Assembly (NCBI RefSeq): GCF_000621205.1
Contig: NZ_KK211230.1
Span: 70,243-134,242, forward strand
Source of the DNA: Halotalea alkalilenta DSM 17697
Lineage (GTDB): Bacteria; Pseudomonadota; Gammaproteobacteria; Pseudomonadales; Halomonadaceae
DNA length: 64,000 bases
Direction of reading: 5' to 3'
Shown: positions 59,645-64,000 of the stretch, one piece after another
How the letters are laid out: each line of letters starts with the position of its first letter
Position numbering within the stretch: the first letter of the stretch is position 1
Notes under the pieces: generated by a model
What the model saw: the letters and a program-made list of their open reading frames with translations, nothing else
What the model was told of the DNA's origin: nothing
Databases searched by the model: none
Made by a program: the position numbers and the translations under genes

Positions 59645-60639
59645 ATGGAACTTCGTCAGTTGGGCGCGGGCGGTCCGCGTGTCTCTGTGCTTGGGCTCGG
59701 CTGCATGGGCATGTCGGGGATGTATGGCGCGTCCGATCGCGCGCAGTGCATCGCGACCATCCACGGCGCGCTCGACGCCGGTATCGATCTGCTCGACACC
59801 GGCGATTTCTACGGCATGGGCCACAACGAACTGCTGATCCATGAAGCGCTGCGCGAGCGACCGCGCGACGAGGTGTCGATCAGCGTCAAGTTCGGTGCGC
59901 TGCGCGACCCGGCCGGCGGCTGGGGGGATACGACGCCCGGCCCGAGGCGATCAAGAACTTCGTCGCCTATTCGCTGACCCGGCTCGGGGTCGATTACATC
60001 GACGTCTACCGCCCGGCGCGGCTGGACCCGCAGGTGCCGATCGAGGAGACCGTGGGTGCGATCGCACGGCTGGTCGAGGAGGGCTACGTGCGCTACATCG
60101 GGCTCTCCGAAGTCGGCGTCGAGACCCTGCGCCGCGCCGCCTCGGTGCATCCGATCAGCGACCTGCAGATCGAGTACTCGCTGATCTCGCGCGGCATCGA
60201 GACGCGGATCCTGCCCGCCTGCCGCGCGCTGGGCATCGGCATCAGCGCCTATGGCGTGCTCTCGCGTGGACTGATCAGCGGCCACTGGCGCGCAGGCGCC
60301 GCCGGTGGTGGAGACTTCCGCGCCCATAGCCCGCGCTTCCAGGGCGAGGCGCTCGAACACAATCTCGCCCTGGTCGAGAGGCTGCGCCAGCTCGCCGAGG
60401 GGTGCGGGCTGACGCCGGCGCAGCTGGCGATCGCCTGGGTCGCGGCCCAGGGCTCGGATGTCGTCGCACTCGTCGGTGCGCGCAGGCTCGATCGATTGAG
60501 CGAAGCGCTCGGCGCAGTCGATACCCGGCTCGATCACGCCACGCTCGAGGCCCTGGATACCGCCTTTCCTCCCGGCATCGCCGTGGGCGAGCGCTATGCG
60601 CCGGCGCAAATGTCGATGCTGGACAGCGAACGAGGCTGA
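59645..60639 (+). pseudogene. Aldo/keto reductase, frameshifted at a G6 tract
   Basis: NADPH-dependent reductase. The first frame runs to about residue 94 with D51, Y56 and K82 of the catalytic set in DTGDFYG and SVKFGAL. At six G residues (59922-59927) the frame is lost; seven would give WGGYDARPEAIKNF and continue through GVDYIDVYRPARLDP to the stop at 60639, a 331-residue protein of normal length. In that stretch the catalytic-His position reads Ala (PARLD), as in a subgroup of the family. As sequenced it is broken; a one-base sequencing omission is plausible. Confidence 0.82.
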
Positions 60640-61653
60640 TCAGCCTTCTCCGACCACCAGTACGATCTTGCCGATGTGGTGGCCGGCGTCCATCAGCGCA
60701 TGGGCATCGGCTGCGCGGGCGAGGGGGAAGGTGGCGTCGATCAGCGGCTTGATCTCGCCGCGTTCGATCAGCGGCCAGACCTCGCGCTCGAGCTCGCGGG
60801 CGACCTCGGCCTTCTCCGCTACGCTGCGCGCGCGCAGGGTCGAGCCGGTATGGGTGAGGCGCTTCTTCATCAGTTCGAAAAGCTCGACATCGCGGCCGTG
60901 GCCGCGCTGGGTGGCGATCTGGATGATCCGCCCGAATTTGGCCGCGGCGCGGTAGTTCCTGGTCACGTAGTCGCCGCCGATCATATCGAGGATCAGGTCG
61001 ACCCCGTAGCCGTCGGTGAGCCGTGAGACCTCCTCGACGAAGTCCTGTTCGCGATAGTTGATCGCGGCGCTGGCGCCGAGCTTCAGGCAGGCCTCGGCCT
61101 TGGCCTGCGAGCCGACGGTGACGATCACCTGCTCGGCGGCGAAGGCGCGGGCGAGCATGATCGCGGTGGTGCCGATGCCGGACGAGCCGCCGTGGATCAG
61201 GACCCGGTCGCCGGCCTTCAGCCGGCCGTCCTGGAACAGGTTGGTCCACACCGTCATGAAGGTTTCCGGCAGCGCCGCCGCCTCGACCATGCCAAGCCCA
61301 ATCGGCACGTGCAGCGCGTTGTCCTCGTGGATTACGCAGTATTCGGCATAGCCGCCTCCGGCGACCAGGCCGCAGACCCTTTCTCCCTCCTCGAAGCGGG
61401 TGGCGCCCGCGCCCAGCCCGACGACCCGGCCCGCGATCTCGAGGCCAGGGATGTGTGATGCGCCGGGTGGCGGTGGGTACTTGCCCTGGCGTTGCATCAC
61501 GTCCGGCCGGTTGACCCCGGCCGCGGCGACCTTGACCAGTATCTCCCCCGGCCCTGGCGTGGGCAGCGCATGCTCGCGGATGGCGATCACCTCGGGGCCA
61601 CCGGCGCCGTCGAACTCGATCACGCTCATATGGCTCGGTAGTGACTGATTCAT
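60640..61653 (-). CDS. NAD(P)H-quinone oxidoreductase, PIG3 type
   Basis: 337 residues, zinc-free medium-chain reductase. Marks: AGVNRPDVMQRQGKYPPPPG (about 46-65), GLEIAGRVVG, GGSSGIGTTAIMLA coenzyme loop, LGASAAINYREQDF. AAGGAG lies before the ATG. It is convergent with the aldo/keto reductase, with adjoining ends. Likely role: one- or two-electron reduction of quinones or enones. Confidence 0.92.
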   Translation of the reverse strand: MNQSLPSHMSVIEFDGAGGPEVIAIREHALPTPGPGEILVKVAAAGVNRPDVMQRQGKYPPPPGASHIPGLEIAGRVVGLGAGATRFEEGERVCGLVAGGGYAEYCVIHEDNALHVPIGLGMVEAAALPETFMTVWTNLFQDGRLKAGDRVLIHGGSSGIGTTAIMLARAFAAEQVIVTVGSQAKAEACLKLGASAAINYREQDFVEEVSRLTDGYGVDLILDMIGGDYVTRNYRAAAKFGRIIQIATQRGHGRDVELFELMKKRLTHTGSTLRARSVAEKAEVARELEREVWPLIERGEIKPLIDATFPLARAADAHALMDAGHHIGKIVLVVGEG

Positions 61654-61775
61654 GCAGCTCTCCTTGTAGCGGTTGGCCCGCCCCTGTTCGATGGCCCTCG
61701 GTAAGGACGAGGAGAACGGCCGGGCGGGGCGGGCAATGACGAGTGGTTCAAGCGTAGGTCAGCGCGTGCTCGGCG

Positions 61776-63134
61776 TCACCCGATCTGGCGGCGGGGTCCG
61801 GCGCGCCGCAGCGCCAGCCGCAGCCCGTCGATCGCCAGCAGCAGGGCGAGGCTTGCGCCGAGCACCGGCAGCGCCCAGCCGAGCAGCGCCGTGGCGAGCG
61901 CGAGCGCAGGCCAGGCCCGGCGAGGCAGTCGGGCGAGGGCGTACCACAGCGGCTCGAGCCGGCGCGGACGCCGCCGCCACCAGAGCCGGTAGCCCCAGAT
62001 GATCAGTAACGCGAGCCCCAATGCCGTCGCCGCCAGCAGCAGCTGGTTGGGCAGGCCGAAGAGCATGCCGATGTGGGCATCCACCCCCCAGCGGGTCAGC
62101 TTGGCGGCGAGCGGAAAGTCGGCGAAGCGCAGCAGGTCGACCACTCGTCCATCGCGCGGGTCGATTGCCGCGCTGTCGGCCTGGGTCGGCCATTGGTAGT
62201 CGATCTCGCGCACCGTCCAGGCGCGGGCCTGGTCGTTCGACGGGCGCAGCTCGATGCGTGGCGCGCCGAGTCCGGCGCCGCGGGCCGCTGCGAGCACCAG
62301 GTCGGCCTGGGCGGGATCGAACGCGGCGGTCGCCGGCTCGTCCATCGCGCCATGATGCGCCGCTTGGGGATCATGGCGTGGCTCGATCCGGGCGGGGTCG
62401 AGCTGGGTAGAGACACTCGGGGTACCCCAATCCAGCGCGCTGCGCAGCTCGGAGATTCGCTCTCCCGCCCATTTCGACCAGGTCAATCCGGTGGCGGAGA
62501 AAAACGCAAGGCCGACCAGCAGTATCAGGCCGAGGGTGGCATGGTGACGCGCGGTGCCGCGACGCTGGCCGCCGCGGCCGAGCCACCATAGCGCGGTGCC
62601 GCCGAGCGCCAGGAGCCATAGCCAGGAGGCGGCCAGTTCGCTGTAGGCGCGACCGAACTCGCCGAGATGCAGGCTGCGATGGAAGTGGTCGATCCAGGTA
62701 CGCAGCGGCAGCAGGCCGCTGGTGCCATAGACGGGCAGCGTCCCGCGCAGCTCGAGGCTGACCGGGTCGACGAACACCGCGAGGTGCATCGAGCCACCGA
62801 GCTTCGGCTCGGCGAACATCACCCGCGTCGTCGTGCCCGGCAGGGGCGCGGGGCGTATCGCGGCGGGGGCGGGGTGGCCATCGATCGACGCGCGCGCGGC
62901 TTCGACCTGGGCGGAGAGCGGCTGTGGTGCGCCGCTCGCCGGGGCGCGCAGTGCATCGGCGTAGAGCCAGGCCTCGAGCGAGGGCGTCAGCGCATAGAGT
63001 GCGCCGCTCAGTGCGGCGGTGAGGATGAATGGGGCGACCAGCAGGCCGATGTAGAAGTGCAGGCGGTGGATCAGTGCGATCCACACGCCGCGCGCCTTGG
63101 CATCGGCGCGCGGTGGGGCAGCGGAGGCGGGCAT
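61776..63134 (-). CDS. PepSY-associated membrane protein (PiuB-like)
   Basis: 452 residues. IHRLHFYIGLLVAPFILTAALSGALYAL is the typical first PepSY_TM helix; HFHRSLHLGEFGRAYSELAASWLWLLALGG and VDAHIGMLFGLPNQLLLAATALGLALLIIWGYRLWWRRRP follow. Family members sit with TonB-dependent receptors and are linked to ferric or cobalt/B12 uptake. GAGGAA precedes the ATG at 63134. Adjacent DUF2946 gene and riboswitch fit a metal/corrinoid locus. Confidence 0.88.
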   Translation of the reverse strand: MPASAAPPRADAKARGVWIALIHRLHFYIGLLVAPFILTAALSGALYALTPSLEAWLYADALRAPASGAPQPLSAQVEAARASIDGHPAPAAIRPAPLPGTTTRVMFAEPKLGGSMHLAVFVDPVSLELRGTLPVYGTSGLLPLRTWIDHFHRSLHLGEFGRAYSELAASWLWLLALGGTALWWLGRGGQRRGTARHHATLGLILLVGLAFFSATGLTWSKWAGERISELRSALDWGTPSVSTQLDPARIEPRHDPQAAHHGAMDEPATAAFDPAQADLVLAAARGAGLGAPRIELRPSNDQARAWTVREIDYQWPTQADSAAIDPRDGRVVDLLRFADFPLAAKLTRWGVDAHIGMLFGLPNQLLLAATALGLALLIIWGYRLWWRRRPRRLEPLWYALARLPRRAWPALALATALLGWALPVLGASLALLLAIDGLRLALRRAGPRRQIG

Positions 63135-63217
63135 GGCCGGTTCCTCGAGCGTGAACGCAATCCTGGGCACGGATTGCGGGGCGCCGACATCCTCGTGAGA
63201 TGCGGCGGGTGACGGTT

Positions 63218-63649
63218 TCAAGCGGCTCGAGCTGCGGCGGGTGGTGCGCGGGGCGGGGCGTGGATGGAACGCGCGCTGCCCGGAAAACCTTGGTCGGGGC
63301 GCGCGGTGAGCAGCTGCCGGTCGAGATTGCCCAGCTTGGTGAGGACTGGGGGGCTCGGGGGCAGGCTGGGTAGCTGGAGCAGGTGGCAATAGCCGCACTT
63401 GGCATGGTCCTGCGCGGCGTGGGGCGCCTGTGCCGGTGGGGCCGGGCCGTCGCGGTGCTGCGCTTCGGCGTGGTGCGGGGTCGACGAGCGATGCGCGGGC
63501 GGATGGTCGTGCGCCATCGCCGCCGGTTCGAAACGCCCGGGCATCTGCTGCGCCAGCGCCACCGTCTGAGAGACCAGTGGGGCGATGGAGATCAGCAGCA
63601 TGGCGCAGAGCGCGATCCAAGCGGTGAGGTGGCGACGATCGAGACGCAT
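63218..63649 (-). CDS. DUF2946-like exported protein
   Basis: 143 residues. N-terminal membrane segment (about 9-32) then a His/Pro-rich exposed part with KCGYCHLL, the conserved cysteine motif of this family. DUF2946 genes adjoin PepSY and TonB-receptor genes in many gammaproteobacteria and have been linked to copper or other metals by context. The His-rich stretch (about 45-90) could bind metal. Confidence 0.8.
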   Translation of the reverse strand: MRLDRRHLTAWIALCAMLLISIAPLVSQTVALAQQMPGRFEPAAMAHDHPPAHRSSTPHHAEAQHRDGPAPPAQAPHAAQDHAKCGYCHLLQLPSLPPSPPVLTKLGNLDRQLLTARPDQGFPGSARSIHAPPRAPPAAARAA

Positions 63650-63785
63650 TGAAGAGCAAGCTGCAGGAATGGGAACGCAAGGGTGCGGCGAATCCGCCTT
63701 TGGGTCAATCCTATGTGCTACACATAATTGTTATTTAGTAACGTTTTTGGCATCCTGGGCAGCGCTTGGCCGTATCGATTGCACC
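63650..63785. promoter_or_regulatory. Divergent promoter region
   Basis: AT-rich patch at about 63715-63755 (ACATAATTGTTATTTAGTAA) between the minus-strand DUF2946 gene and the riboswitch leader. Probably holds the promoters for both directions; there is weak resemblance to a Fur-type site but not enough to call. Confidence 0.4.
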
Positions 63786-63794
63786 GGACCCTGC

Positions 63795-63900
63795 ACTGCC
63801 TTAAGGTCGATGCCGACTATCGTGCCCAGCGGGAAGCCGGTGAGATTCCGGCGCGGTCGCGCCACTGTATTCGACGCCCGTCGAGAGCCAGACCTCGCGA
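63795..63900 (+). ncRNA. Cobalamin (B12) riboswitch
   Basis: Conserved core elements appear in order: GGGAAGCCGGTGAGATTCCGGC (63831-63852), the GCGGTCGCGCCACTGTA region (63853-63869) and the B12 box GAGAGCCAGACCTCGCG (63882-63898). A GGGA-N7-TCCC hairpin sits next to AGGAG and the ATG at 63952, a possible expression platform that hides the ribosome-binding site. It would repress the following gene when B12 is plentiful. Confidence 0.9.
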
Positions 63901-63951
63901 GTCACGCCCCTGCATCCACTGCCAATGGGACGCGTCATCCCAGGAGAACCC

Positions 63952-64000
63952 ATGCCCTACGTTTCAGCGGCGCTCGTTTCGCGGCGCCAGCTTCTACCGC
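63952..64000 (+). CDS. Gene under B12 riboswitch, truncated by window end
   Basis: Only the first 16 codons are visible (MPYVSAALVSRRQLLP), after AGGAG. The riboswitch suggests a TonB-dependent B12 receptor, a corrinoid-synthesis or cobalt-transport gene; the visible residues do not decide. The neighbouring PepSY and DUF2946 genes favour a receptor. Confidence 0.6.
   Translation, partial: MPYVSAALVSRRQLLP

Noticed and set aside
59645-60639. Two separate short reductase genes
   Set aside because: The second part lacks an N-terminus and the two parts join seamlessly with one added base.

Overview
The window is GC-rich DNA from a gammaproteobacterium, most likely of the Halomonadaceae (Halomonas relatives). 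The pointers are the housekeeping genes orn, rsgA, rhdA and psd, mnmH, Lhr-type helicase architecture, many solute ABC transporters with LysR regulators, and GC-rich intergenic repeats. The genus assignment is inference; there is no rRNA or tRNA gene here. The right edge cuts a gene just downstream of a cobalamin riboswitch.

Layout, left to right. (1) psd and rhdA on the minus strand at 110-1866. (2) A visibly AT-rich four-gene minus-strand cassette at 2324-4421: a 2-oxoglutarate/Fe(II) oxygenase (prolyl-hydroxylase type, frameshifted as sequenced), two unfamiliar small proteins, one with a proline-rich segment carrying PPG motifs, and a two-TM membrane protein. A 22-nt direct repeat flanks it. 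(3) A purine permease of the AzgA type. (4) A three-gene MukBEF/MksBEF/Wadjet-like SMC complex at 6668-13754, without a JetD/MksG nuclease gene. (5) A methyltransferase. (6) A catabolic operon at 14722-22243: a Pot-type ABC importer, HpcH-type aldolase, nitrilase-family amidase, RraA-like protein and LysR regulator. (7) An intergenic repeat array, then a mixed block: unknown membrane protein, YnfA, mnmH, lhr, class II aldolase, a beta-lactamase-fold hydrolase. (8) A tightly overlapped operon at 32761-35846: acyl-CoA dehydrogenase homologue, PIG-L deacetylase, NodS-like methyltransferase, family 2 glycosyltransferase. (9) A polyol-type MFS carrier and a signal-less solute-binding protein. (10) rsgA, orn, an inositol-monophosphatase-family gene. 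(11) A second catabolic operon at 41960-47930: RraA-like aldolase, aminotransferase, polar amino-acid ABC importer, LysR regulator. (12) A third at 48051-58585: RidA, an HcnABC/opine-oxidase-like three-subunit flavoenzyme, a Pot-type importer, two LysR regulators and a divergent flavoenzyme paralogue. (13) An amino-acid-binding protein, a frameshifted aldo/keto reductase, a quinone oxidoreductase, a PepSY membrane protein, a DUF2946-type protein, and the riboswitch.

The chromosomal order orn-rsgA-(motBA)-rhdA-psd known from Pseudomonas appears to be split here: rsgA and rhdA are about 37 kb apart, and the interval holds the accessory material. Much of the window is devoted to import and breakdown of nitrogenous organic compounds: three separate transporter-plus-enzyme operons, each with its own LysR regulator.

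Two genes (oxygenase, aldo/keto reductase) are broken by a one-base shortfall in a homopolymer; adding one base restores a full-length family-like protein in each case, so sequencing error is a real possibility.
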